64,000 nt of DNA from Isoetes taiwanensis (lineage: Eukaryota; Streptophyta; Lycopodiopsida; Isoetales; Isoetaceae): the NCBI GenBank assembly GCA_021234155.1, contig JAJEKV010000021.1:19724885-19788884 (forward strand), written 5' to 3'. The notes under the pieces were generated by a model that did not search any database, was not told where the DNA came from, and saw nothing but the letters and a program-made list of their open reading frames with translations. A program made the position numbers and the translations under genes. The stretch's first letter is position 1. Each line of letters begins with the position of its first letter. Below are positions 24,952 to 35,630 of the stretch, in pieces.

Positions 24952-25886
24952 CACCCAAACCAAAGGGGGTTTAAAGGGGGATTTAATTTAAAGGTAATGT
25001 AATGGTTTAATTTAATTTAATGTAATGGTCTTTGTTATAGGTTAAAAAAAAATTTTGCCCCTTCGGGGCTAAGAACAAACAACGTGACTTCACACTTATA
25101 TTTTTGTAAATAATAATATGTCGGATGTAAAACATGTAGCAATATAACAAAAAAAAAACAAATAATAATATGAAGCCTAAGAAACTATAATATTATAGCA
25201 TAATGTTTGTAGCATTTGATTCTTGTGTAGACATATCCATAATGGTAGACATTCAAAGGAGGGGTGAGATTTTAAAGTTTTAACCTTATAGAACGGGCAG
25301 TAGATATAAAGAAGGGGCTAAAATTTTAATGGGAAATAGTTAACCAAGCAAAGGTAGCAAAGGTAAGAGCATTTCAGCTTCAAGCATGAAATGACAAGGA
25401 TGCCTATTATTCCTATTGACATCACTTCAACAACCAACTCAAGTAGTCTGAAGTTATTCAGGGCATTAATGCAAACTTGGCAATGCTTGACAAGATTCTC
25501 GTACCTGCCATTATAGATTAAGTTTTTCAAATATGGCACCAAACATCATAAAACAGACATCAATAAGAACAAATTCTTCAGCCATATTTCATCCCCTTAA
25601 AGGACCAAAACTTGAAAGGGCTTACAGATGTAACAACCTGTGATCTTGTGCCATAACCAAAAGCAACCCTCATGCTGCAGCAATGTGTACAGAGTTCCCT
25701 TGAACCGTACTTATGGTTTAAACACTAGTATATAGGTGCATTTCTGAAAACATAGGTCGTTAGCATAGCAACAGGCTTAACGAACCTATTTCATAGTTAA
25801 TTTTCTGCAAAAGTACAACTGGACAACTGTATATCTAGCATAAGTGCATGAAGCAGACATCAAACATCCCAAAGGATAATGTTGCA
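24952..25886. other. No gene recognised
   Basis: The first 150 bp repeat sequence found beside the MITE at 7.5 kb (ACCAAAGGGGGT, then an ATTTTG-GGGC palindromic block). The remainder, downstream of the PPR relic, has no features. Confidence 0.4.
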
Positions 25887-26377
25887 TCAAACATTCTGCA
25901 AGACAGGTATGGCTACATTATGGAGCAAGAGCGGCTGGAATAGATGATGTGCTGCTTGAAGGTTGTCATGTTTATAAGCTATCATAGCATTAAATGAAAT
26001 GTCCTTTTGAGGCATTTGCTGAAAAAGTTTATGTGCCTCATCCATGTGTCCAGATTCAGCATGGGCTGTGATGACGATACTCCAAGATACAGCATTTGGT
26101 TTAGGCATCTCTTTGAAGATCTTCAATGCATCTGTCAGCTGGCTACATCGAGCATAAGCTCCAATAACAATATTCCATGAAGAGGCATCATGCAGAGGCA
26201 TTTCATGGATCAATGTTAATGCCTTCCTAAGCTGCCATAACGAAGATAAGCTGATAGCATAGAGTTCCAAGAAACCACATCTGGATTGGGCAATAGTTGA
26301 AATAACTTCACTGCTTTTTTCATCATGATCCGAAGGTTATTCTGCTTTTCATATACTAGAGATGTCAAGACAACCCG
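25887..26377 (-). pseudogene. PPR protein gene fragment, frameshifted
   Basis: On the minus strand the frame from 26377 gives VKLFQLLPNPDVVSWNSMLS and stops at 26218-26216. The repeat register then continues in another frame (26270-25887) with ALTLIHEMPLHDASSWNIVI, ALKIFKEMPKPNAVSWSIVI and AHKLFQQMPQKDISFNAMI. These are consecutive pentatricopeptide motifs of about 31 residues (S-type), typical of plant PLS-class organelle RNA-binding factors. One missing base near 26225 would restore the register, and the last motif is also shortened, so the gene is broken here. A TTTTTTTGCCCTTCAG tract just before 26377 could be a 3' splice site, which would make this an internal exon. Neither terminus of the gene was recognised. 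Confidence 0.75.
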
Positions 26378-26494
26378 CTGAAGGGCAAAAAAATTAATTG
26401 GTTATGCTTCAGTATAACAACACGTTCAAAGTCGGAACTAAATCTACTAGCGCATTTAAAGCACAAAATCATTTGTACCTCCATGTGCATGTGA
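26378..26494. other. Spacer between PPR relic and TRIM element
   Basis: This would be intron or flank if the tract ending at 26378 is a real acceptor. It ends with the GTGAG target-site copy. Confidence 0.35.
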
Positions 26495-26499
26495 GTGAG

Positions 26500-26677
26500 T
26501 GTTGGAATGTTGGAGTATGTGTAATGGGCACACATGAAGAATGACTCGGTGGAAGAGTGCCTAAAGCCCATCAAAGGGCGGTAGAGCTCGGCTGGTAGAG
26601 TACTTGGCTTGCAAGCAAGAGGTCCTGGTTCGATCCCAAGCCTGTCCACCCAATCATAGAAGGCTCATTTCTCAACA
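26500..26677 (+). repeat. Left LTR of the TRIM
   Basis: It starts TGTTGGAATGTTGGAGTATG and ends CTCATTTCTCAACA. It aligns along its full length to 27019-27195, with scattered substitutions and small indels concentrated in the tRNA-like part. Confidence 0.9.
26576..26648 (+). tRNA. Degenerate tRNA-Ala(TGC)-like sequence in the left LTR
   Basis: It corresponds to 27095-27166 but has an altered D-arm (extra bases around GAGCTCGGCTGG) and a T-arm with one base fewer. The anticodon loop CTTGCAA and the 3' acceptor strand CCTGTCC are unchanged. It retains a B-box-like GGTTCGATCCC. Probably not a functional tRNA. Confidence 0.55.
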
Positions 26678-26692
26678 TGGTATGAGCCATGG
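26678..26692 (+). other. Primer-binding site (initiator tRNA-Met type)
   Basis: TGGTATGAGCCATGG directly follows the left LTR. It equals the common plant PBS TGGTATCAGAGCCATGG less two bases. The same site recurs at 26826-26840 in the second internal unit. Confidence 0.8.
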
Positions 26693-27009
26693 TCCCAAGT
26701 AAAGGGTGCTTAACCGCGACCGGATAGTCCCGCTGGTGTAGGGGTGAGAATGAGCAAAAAGCTTGGCCAATGGAAAGCCCAACTCCCACGGTGGTGGAGT
26801 TGCCCGAGGGGGAGCTTGTGGATTGTGGTATGAGCCATGGTCCCAAGTAAAGGGTGCTTAACCGCACCGGGATAGTCCCCAGTGGTGTAGGGGTGAGAAT
26901 GAGCAAAAAGCTTGGCCAATGGAAAGCCCAACTCCCACAGTGGTGGAGTTGCCCGAGGAGGGGAGCTTGTGGATTGTGGTGAAGGCTGGAATGGATTGGT
27001 GTGCCCATT

Positions 27010-27018
27010 AAGGGGGAA
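27010..27018 (+). other. Polypurine tract of the TRIM
   Basis: AAGGGGGAA immediately precedes the right LTR, the expected site for plus-strand priming. Confidence 0.75.
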
Positions 27019-27195
27019 TGTTAGAATGTTGGAGTATGTGTAATGGGCACACATGAAGAATGACTCAGTGGAAGAGTGCCGAAAGCCCATCAAAGGGCCG
27101 GTAGCTCAGTGGTAGAGTACTTGGCTTGCAAGCAAGAGGTCCTGGTTTCGATCCCCAGCCTGTCCACCCAATCATAGAAGGCTCATTTCTCAACA
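27019..27195 (+). repeat. Right LTR of the TRIM
   Basis: It starts TGTTAGAATGTTGGAGTATG and ends CTCATTTCTCAACA, followed by the GTGAG target copy. It contains the better-preserved tRNA-like unit. Confidence 0.9.
27095..27166 (+). tRNA. Cloverleaf-competent tRNA-Ala(TGC)-like sequence in the right LTR
   Basis: The 72 bases fold as a standard tRNA. The acceptor is 27095-27101 with 27159-27165 (one C:U mismatch). The D-stem is GCTC/GAGT. The anticodon stem is CTTGG/GCAAG with loop CTTGCAA, giving anticodon TGC at 27127-27129. The variable loop is AGGTC, the T-stem CTGGT/CCCAG has loop TTCGATC, and the discriminator is A. Position 3:70 is G:U (27097 with 27163), the alanine identity element. 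A-box-like TAGCTCAGTGGT and B-box-like GTTTCGATCCC are present. Mismatches in the acceptor, anticodon and T stems suggest it is a transposon part, not a housekeeping gene. Confidence 0.65.
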
Positions 27196-27200
27196 GTGAG

Positions 27201-28501
27201 GCCACAAAGCAGGTGCCATTTTTCTATTTGTTATCTGGACATATTACTGTATAGTCTACGTGTATAGTAATAGGGAATCGCTTTTACGAGTCCGCCAGAT
27301 TCATCACTTATGTTGCAAAGCACAAGTCTAGAAGATATTCTTGCAAGATGGAGGAGGAAATAAAGTAAAAGAATGAGAAGTTGAATTACCCACATGAAAA
27401 AGAGCAGGCTTAAGAGACTAGTAAAGTCTAATCGAGTTCTTAATTCTTGCTTTGGCATTTCCTTAACAAACCATAATGGCAATTGTGCGTCTAGCCCTGA
27501 GCAACCTGCAAAACATCCATACGTGTTCAGCAAAAGCAAGGAAAACTGATATGTGACCATCACAAAGGGCGTAAAATATTTATAATCATGATAATAAACA
27601 GCCAAATGGCATCCTATTTCTATACGCCGCAAAGTAACGCAAGAACTACCAGATTCATGCTTCTTGAAACCCGAACTAAAGCAGGAGCAGAACCAAAACT
27701 GTCAATATTCTTTCACATACACCCCATGCAAACAAGAATCCTGCATTTTTTCCAGAGCCATTGCAAGAGGATAACTGATAGCAAATCCGCCTCCACCATA
27801 TGCCATATTGTAAGAAAAATGCAAGTTCTCGGTATGTTTTACGGATAAGGGCAAAAAGGCAATTTGAGGATAGATATATTTGCACAGACACAAGCGTGAA
27901 AATAGATTGTTTATTCAATAGAAGAAATATAGAGAACAACAGGAGTTAAGTAATAGTCCAACCGCCCGACCACGGAACTAGCACTTCAAACAATGAAGTT
28001 AATTGCCAGGAGCCTCCAAGGCTCCGCCGCTAGTCCCTCCCCTGAACTATGATGCAATCTGAGCAAAGCCAATCTTCTAGGAGACAACCAATGATCCACC
28101 ATTATTCCACAACATGTTCTTATAAACTGTCAAGGATCTATTCTTGTCCTCTCATCCATTATTAGCTCTGCCTCCTGTAATACACCAGACTAAGATTAGC
28201 ATCATCTATTCTTTAAACTCCTCCAATCATAGCTAACCAATAATAGAGTAGCTAATTCTATTTCTATGGTGCACTATGATTGGCATGACAATTAGGATAG
28301 CTAATTCTAATGCTATGGTTGTATAAAGTTCGGACTTTCTCATAACATTCTAACTTTTAGAATGTATTCGTAACAGTATGGCTTTCATAATTAGATCCAA
28401 TGTAGTAGAGCTTCCGGCGGTCATATTTGGACAAAACCCCGACCGAGTTCTCAGGAATGAAGATGGAATCATCATCACAAAACCACAAAGCCTAATATCA
28501 A
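27201..28501. other. No gene recognised; possible decayed exons on minus strand
   Basis: A 133-codon minus frame (27632-27231) includes a stretch after a TTTTGCAG tract that could be an exon of the PPR gene, but no motif supports it. The first T5 run after the TRIM lies at 27219-27223. Confidence 0.35.
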
Positions 28502-29465
28502 CTTAACACTAGAGTTGTCCCTTGATGAACCCAAATGGGTTCATTCGTACACTTTTTTTGAAATTCTATTATAGCTCCGAGATAAAGAATTTGTCTACAT
28601 ACTTACAATATGTTGTCCTCCATGAGTGTATATATAAGGAAAAATTTATGAAAAATATAGAAAGCTACCAAATATAATATGGAGTCGAATGCAATGGGGT
28701 CAAGTTTATTCTCAAAGTCTTCAACATTTCTCACATTATTTTGCAAAAATGATTTTTTCTAGGAATTCTAATTCTTCCATCTTGTAAATCATGATGTGAG
28801 AAATCTATCACAAAAAGAATTAGAAAAATCTATGGTAGAATTTTTGAGAAATAATTCCTTAAAGTTTGAAGTTTAGAAGTTCTTTATGGACCCAGTTAGG
28901 TCCCCAGAGGGTCAAAACTTTGAAAATTCATAGTACTACTCCACTTTTTGAAAAAATGAAATCCATTTAGCAAGGCGTGTAGTACTTAGTATCTATTTCA
29001 AATATTATGGATATTAAATAGTTCCCGGATGTCTGTTTTTTGAAATTCCTTATAGACCCGATTGGTCTCTCAAGGATTGAAATTATGATTTGCTCATTGA
29101 TACATCAAATTTAGATGAAATCACATAAAATTTGAAAAATGAGTAGCATTTGTTAAATATGTTCATAGAAAATTAATATTATCTTGAAATTTGTATTCCA
29201 TGTTGAGTGTCATGAGATTATATCATATCATCGAAACCATTGAATTGGGTGTATTTCAAGGTGTGATTGTACCAAACTTGTGAAGAATTTTATTTTTCCA
29301 TTGAATATGGTGGTACAACTTTGAGTTAATCTTACAATTCAGGTGTTCATATTTAAAATCTCGTAAGTGTCACTCTAAGAACTAGTCCCTAATATGGAGA
29401 GGGATTGAGGGACCCATATGGGTTGATGAACCCAAACAGGTCCCTGAGACAACTCTAGTGTTAAG
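28502..29465. mobile_element. 0.96-kb CACTAG-ended DNA element (family copy 2, both ends)
   Basis: CTTAACACTAGAGTTGTC at 28502-28519 is the reverse complement of 29448-29465. Next to each end lies TGATGAACCCAAA-GG. It has no coding capacity. The CACTA-like terminus suggests a non-autonomous CACTA/EnSpm relative. Both ends are flanked by TTAA, however, so the true ends and target duplication (3 bp or TTAA) cannot be decided here. Related single ends occur at 3607 and 32992. Confidence 0.7.
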
Positions 29466-29504
29466 ATTTGAAACCTAAACTAAAAAAACATGCAAACAAT
29501 AAAA

Positions 29505-29655
29505 GCCCCACAACCACACGATTTTCCCTCTTTAAAATTAATGGCTAACAAATGGGTGCACTCTAGAAATTGAATACGCCTATGAAATCATATGAAAACC
29601 ATGTCAAAAACGATAAAATCACAAAAAAAACCCCGGTTATAATGCTAGATATTGG
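29505..29655 (+). repeat. Dispersed repeat, copy 3 of 3
   Basis: It shares GGGTGCACTCTAGAAAT, AAATCATATGAAAACC, ACAAAAAAAACCCC and ATAATGCTAGATAT with 24525-24696. It begins about 40 bp after the CACTAG-ended element. Confidence 0.6.
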
Positions 29656-31480
29656 ATAAGATTATGGAAGCAGTTTGGGGAAATATAGAGAAGCCAAGGA
29701 GGGGCTATGCAGAGTATCTTGTTCAGCCAAAATTTATGTCAAAGTTTATGGATTTGTATAAGCTAGTGTTTGACAGGAAAATAGTGAATAATCACGTCAT
29801 TTGAGATTAACTTTACTAAAGCTTTTGCTTTCCACGAGACTGGAAAGAGGTGGGCTGGATGGACTTGAGAAACCTTGTTAGAGTTTTCGAAGAAGGATTC
29901 AGATGCGAATGAGGATTTAGTGACCATAAGATCTTCCAATGTTTGAGGTATAGTAAATGCAGCTTTGCCATATGGAAAGGACCAACTGCAAAAGATGAGA
30001 GATGCAGGTCATTGTATATCAAGAAAGAAAAGTGAAGTGTAGAAAATGCTTTTAGAACATGAACAAAAAAGATTAAGGCCAAGAAAGAAGACATTGGATG
30101 GGATGCAACAAAAGAAATATTACAAGAATAAGTGCAGTCTTTGGAGAAACAATTGACGCGTGTTTTCATACGAAATTTCTAAGTTCAGATTGAGCAAGCT
30201 TTAGGAAAGGGCTCTTCAAATGATTTGAAAATTTGGGAGGACAAATTTGAATCTTATATTACTGATAAGAAATCTACAACAATGATTATTCGTAATATGG
30301 AAGTTAAAATAACTCCAGCCAAAGGAGAGGTCGAAAAGACTCATCAGAAGTCCATGAGTTGCGTTTCAGGCTGCACTGGCAAACAGCGATAACAAGATGA
30401 AAATAATAGATGAATTGCTGCAATTTATGGAATTTCATCCATCTTTATTTCTTGCTCCAAGCCCTTCTATTACACATGTTCAAAAGCATAATATGACTGC
30501 CACAGTAGCAGCAATGGGAGATACCTGGTAATTCCTACAAACTCATCAAACCACAATAAGATTCGAAAATATCTGGTAATACCTACAAACTAGCATGAGA
30601 GAAACCGGCTGATATGAGATCGAGAAGATAGATTGTAAAGACAAAGATATTGTGGCAATGGAAAGAGCATTTGAGAAGATGAGATTGATAGGACATGGTG
30701 TGATAATGGGAACACAATTGGATCTGGCTATGGGAGCTCGGGTGGAAGAAATGGACAAGGAAGACATGCTATTGTGAGAAGACAACGATAACCGACCACA
30801 AGAATGAATAGTAGATATATTCAGCTCATCCCTTCCAATTTGATGGTTCAGATCGATGCCATTATAGGCAAAAGTGCCACAAAGAAGACAAATACCCTGG
30901 GTAAAAACTTTGAACAATAAAATAACCACGACTGCAAGAACCAAAGCTGCAACTAGGAGGACACATAGGGAAAGGAACTCGGGATAGTATTGCAAGGACA
31001 CATAAATATCAGTATTGATTACTAATCCCACGCATAGGCTAGACGCTTTTTTTCACAAAATCTTTGAATTGGGATTATGGATGCCATCGTTAAAAGAAAC
31101 AACAACATTTACTACTTATAAGAAGTCAAGTTGTCAAGGAAGGCTTATGTCCGATGAGCCCATAAATTTCCACAGTATCAGTTATATGAAATTAAGTGAG
31201 TGGCATTTGCAAGAAGTTCAAATCCTGCTTCTGCATGGCCACAACTCAGACTGCCATATCTTAAGATTTACAAAACAAAATGCATGAACTTATATGAATA
31301 GAAATAGTCTCCTCATAGAACATTTTCTTGCAGCAAAATAAAGGATGTATTTGATAAGCTTCAGATAAGTGGCTCAAGAAGGATCTCTGAGCCAAGCTGA
31401 TGGTATATAACTCACAAAAATCTTGTTTACAAACCATAAATGGTATTGTTCTTCCAAGTTATGGACATTTTATAGTCCAT
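29656..31480. other. Broken former coding sequence, not identified
   Basis: Plus-strand frames here read as plausible protein for short stretches: one of about 48 codons from 29664, and another ending HYRQKCHKEDKYPG near 30890. All are interrupted by stops and shifts. The Cys/His spacing is not good enough to call a zinc knuckle. The long minus frame 31031-30546 looks like a shadow. A decayed retroelement is possible. Confidence 0.3.
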
Positions 31481-31612
31481 TGAAAAAAAAACAACGGGGA
31501 GATACATTTAAGAGAACACCTCATGGCGGTAATGTCTTGGCTCCTAAAAAAGGAAACTACCTTGCCCGGTGGAGAGGTACGCAAATCCCCAAAAAAAAAA
31601 AAAAAAAAAAAA
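31481..31612 (+). mobile_element. Possible poly(A) retro-insert tail
   Basis: A 22-base A-run (31591-31612) ends a GC-richer segment around CTTGCCCGGTGGAGAGG that differs from its flanks. No promoter boxes or target duplication were found, so the class is open. Confidence 0.3.
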
Positions 31613-32987
31613 TTGCTGATCCATTGAACCAAAATTTCATATCCTCTTGCAATGCTATCATACCTCTATGTGATCCATGGAATTTCAAAAGAATATTCCC
31701 CCAAGTATTCATTTCAAATGTTGAATAGACATCAAAATGCTTATAAGGTTTTCTATCCACTTGGGATAAGAAAATTTAGACTGAAATCAATATGAACATG
31801 ACTACTTTAAAAAAAATAGAAATGCATATTAATAGATTATGCAATGCAATAGACATAACTAATTTTTATCAGTTATTTCAATATATACTAGTCAAAGGGG
31901 ACACATAAGCACTTGAATGAATAAAAAAACAAGGAAGGCAGGCCTTATATATTACCTTCATGTTCTTTACAAAGTATCAACCACTCTAGAAACTCCTCTA
32001 AATTCATAAGCGTTGGTCTATTCTTACGGGATTTCTATAAAGCCACTAGATTACATATTATCAACTTCATAATCCCATCAAGAACTTTTGTTGATCGACA
32101 AAAAAATCAAAGCCTAGTTTAGAACTTGTTAAATATGGTGGCAAAACATTGATAAAACTTCACACTCCCATGCATCCGGAGATGTTTCTTGCATAGTCCC
32201 TAAGATAATATCACATCATAGTAGACAAAACTGTTTGGCAATCAATTCTGCTCCTTGGACTTATCTACAAATGTCTCTTTCAGTTTAAGAGTTTCGTTTA
32301 CCTACTCATTATTCTTGAACACTACTATGAAAACATAAAGCATCTGATTAATAGCATACCTTAGCAGCTTTACAAAGAATGTTCTAAAGTCACTGTGAAC
32401 CCCCCAAAGAATATAAGCTCATTATACATTATACAAAACAAAAGAGATAAAATAGAGCACAGAACATACAAAAACTTTTACATGTGATTTAGGCTAAATA
32501 CGTGCAGCAATTACCTATAAGAATAAGATATGTGCAAGAAAGCTAAACTTCTCTATTGTTGATCAGCTAAACTTGGAACTATAAAGCTAAGATATTACTA
32601 AAACTCATGATTTTTGTCAAAACACCTCAAACCAATGCACAAAATCGTTTTACATGTCACTTAGGCTAAAATATGTGCAACAATTACCTATAAGATCTGA
32701 TAATTACCTATCATAAATGTAATCTTCTCGATATGACAAGATCCTAGACATTGAACCGGGCTTAGTCATTGTGCATATCTCTTAAGTGCATGCATCTTCT
32801 TATAAGGAATTTCATGCCAAAGCAAATGAATTTCCAAGAATAGTTAAATTCATAGTATATTTATGTGCTTTTAGTTGTCAATTATCACATTTGTTTTGCA
32901 TATTTTTCGGGATGCCACAATATCACTAGTGAGAAAATAAGGAAGGGGAACTTTTGACCAAAATTTTAGCACAAAGCAAGCGGGTTA
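31613..32987. other. No gene recognised
   Basis: Very AT-rich. Short direct repeats such as TTACATGT-ACTTAGGCTAAA (near 32480 and 32650) hint at an old local duplication. Confidence 0.4.
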
Positions 32988-33015
32988 TTAACACTAGAGT
33001 TGTCCCTTGATGGAC
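32988..33015 (+). mobile_element. Isolated terminus of the CACTAG-ended family (copy 3)
   Basis: TTAACACTAGAGTTGTCCCT followed by TGATGGACC matches the left end of the element at 28502. The similarity fades afterwards, so this is a truncated end. Confidence 0.5.
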
Positions 33016-35630
33016 CAAAATTGTTTATTCTCGTGATGAGGACTCACAATATTCGCATACCAAACAGATAAAAAAGGTTTTTCATTCATCACAACACCAC
33101 ATATATTGGGTTTATAATTTTGAAGTGAGTGGGATAGCCAACCATAGACACAATATCGACTACTACATATAAAGAAGGACAACGACAATGACAGGGCTAG
33201 AACAAAGGTGAGAAAAGTGGCGAAGGCTTCTTACCGAGATAACAAAAACCCGCCCTTTTTAAATTTTTAGAATAGAATAGAGAAAACCCTAATGAGAAAA
33301 GATTGCCAATGCTGAGGTAGTCTTGCATGTAAGCCGAACAAGAATATAGATGTCCGGGACCAATCAAAGAAAAACACGAGGTGTTTGTTGGTTCTAAACA
33401 ACAAACACGACCGTACCATAAAAACTATATTTAGATGTATGGAAAAATCTACAAACGAAGATGATCAAGCGCACCCTACAAATCAATATCAATGAAAAAA
33501 AAAAATCGAACAAAAATTGTTCAACATCAATGGAAAAAGTAACCTCCATGCAAACAAGAAAACCTCTATAAAACTTGAGGGGCTCATCACGCATGCCACC
33601 ACGAATCAATATGAACATAAAATAAAATATCAACGAGAAAATGTAGACCTAGTAGAAGAGCTAAACGCGCGTGCCACGTGAAAAAAAAACCTCTATAACA
33701 AGAGGGAGTTAGTATACTGTGCTATGATTTCAAATTGAAACCTGACAATTGTCTACGCCAGAAAATAATCAACGTGCTTAAAAAGGTTTGTAAGGAAAAT
33801 GCAGAATGGTGTGGTGATGACAACCTCTTTTGATAGTGATAAGAGAGATATCTCACGCACTTCCTCAAGTGATAGTGAAAGAAGTGAATGTGATGAAGAT
33901 GGTATAAACGAAGATAATGGTGTGCTTGATATCTCTCTCATCATTCCTCACACTTTTGCATATAACTGAGTCCTATAAAAAGACCGTAAATTTTGCATGT
34001 GAAGATGAAGATTCCATCTTCAAATTTTGGAATTACTACTATTTCAGTTAATGCTTCACTTCTATCTTCAATTAAAAGCGATGTTTCTCGAAAAGACGAG
34101 CTTGCTCAAGAAAGACATTCCAGAGAAAATTTAATTATATGAAAGCATATCACTTTAAATGCAGAAAAAAATGAAACCCCTCCCCCCCTCCCTTTTTTCC
34201 GTTCTTTGGCCCCGGGGGGGAGAGAGAATACAAAATCATGTCCTATTTCTTTTCCTCTACCTCAATATATTTTGCTCTCATTTCGATGATTTGCTCCCGT
34301 TTAATATATAATAGTGTTTGGTGTAAAAAGGATGAGGAAGTTGAGTAGTGTGAGGTCATAGTGGAGTATTGTGAAGATGTTGCAGAGTATAGGGATGGCG
34401 AACACGTAGCACTGCATGGTCTATCTTCCACGTGCATGGCTCTAATCTGCTAACTAACTCATCTAGCAACTCCTAGCTTGCCTTCAATGGCGCTAAGTAT
34501 GTAGAAGCATGTTTATATCAACATCCTCTAGTTCTAGCCTGTGTTGAGGGTCACGCCTATCCGTAACATATTCTCATACAAAGCATCAACTTGTATCTCT
34601 TGGACTGTGTTGGGAGCTATACTCTTGCATCAACTCATCGGCTCCTTTGGAAAAGCCTCTATCTCCGGCATCATGATCCGCAATATGCGAATCGTTGAAT
34701 TGGCACGCCTTCTTTGCCTCCTCATGGCCGTCGCGTTAGACTCATGCATGCGGGTAGCCATCCACGCATTTTGCACGTGTAATGCTTATCGGTCATGATG
34801 GGTTCGGGCATAGAGTCATCCATTAGAGCACTCACTCTCAGGCCCTACAGCCCCGTTGTCAGGCCATCCGAGTTGGACGTGGTTGGTCCAATGTTGTGAT
34901 CGAGCTTCTCAGTGGTTAGGTCCATAAAACCAGGATCCCATTACACATTGTTGTAATAGTGGTTGTACCTCTCCATCGTGTAAAACCATTTTCTCGCCCC
35001 TCGTTGCCTCACTCACCGCCGACCCTGCGTCACCCCGGGATTCACATTTGTTTACGTACATAACATGTGAGTTCAACTATAGGGGTTTTTTTCGACCATT
35101 TTACGTAGACATACTTGCCATTACAAGGTTTTTTCACCACTATTTGGGGTAAACGATATACTTTAGAGGTTAAATTAGCTTTCATAAGTCAGTATACCTG
35201 GGGGGGTTTTGACCACTCCTTGAACACAGGTGGCATGTCCCCTTTGTTATTAAGTGAATCCCTAGGGCGTCACCCTCATGATGATATACCAAATGCCCGG
35301 AACTTCTAGAAGATCGACATAGAAAGGTTATGCAAAGGTTATGCGATTATAGAAAGGTTATAAAAGGTGTTACAACAAAATAATGACAAATGTACCAATT
35401 CACAATGCTTCCAAGTCTATTGGAGTGGCCAACCCACTAACCAAGTTACATGGCAGTGGATGTTCGTGCATGGAAATAATATGTTATGGCTCGGCATGCG
35501 ACATTGTGATACTGACCAAAATTCGGATTGAAATGCCATATGGAGTACACTTTTATTACCGGACATTTAAAGAAATTTAGATCGAATAAATTGATGAGAA
35601 ATCTTGAAATGACAAAAATATGAAATAGAC
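33016..35630. other. No gene recognised
   Basis: AT-rich with a C/G-run patch near 34183-34220. The plus frame 34541-34798 (85 codons) has no recognisable domain. Confidence 0.4.

Larger units (their letters stand above)
26495..27200 (+). mobile_element. Complete TRIM-type LTR retrotransposon with tRNA-Ala-like LTRs
   Basis: The element proper is 26500-27195 (696 bp). It has two LTRs of 178 and 177 bp, each starting TGTT and ending CAACA, and GTGAG target duplications at 26495-26499 and 27196-27200. A primer-binding site starts right after the left LTR and a purine tract lies right before the right LTR. The interior is only 341 bp, non-coding, and made mostly of a tandem duplication (26678-26825 and 26826-26976). 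These features define a TRIM element mobilised in trans. Each LTR contains a tRNA-Ala-like sequence in the sense orientation. The known TRIM family Cassandra carries a 5S rRNA sequence in its LTR; a tRNA in this position is not something I recognise. Confidence 0.9.

Noticed and set aside
26500-27200. Two ordinary nuclear tRNA-Ala genes in tandem
   Set aside because: They sit at the same position in two LTRs of an element with PBS, PPT and target duplications, so they are parts of a transposon.
30546-31031. 161-residue minus ORF with membrane-like segments
   Set aside because: Its hydrophobic look comes from A-rich plus-strand sequence. There are no motif, start-context or splice signals.
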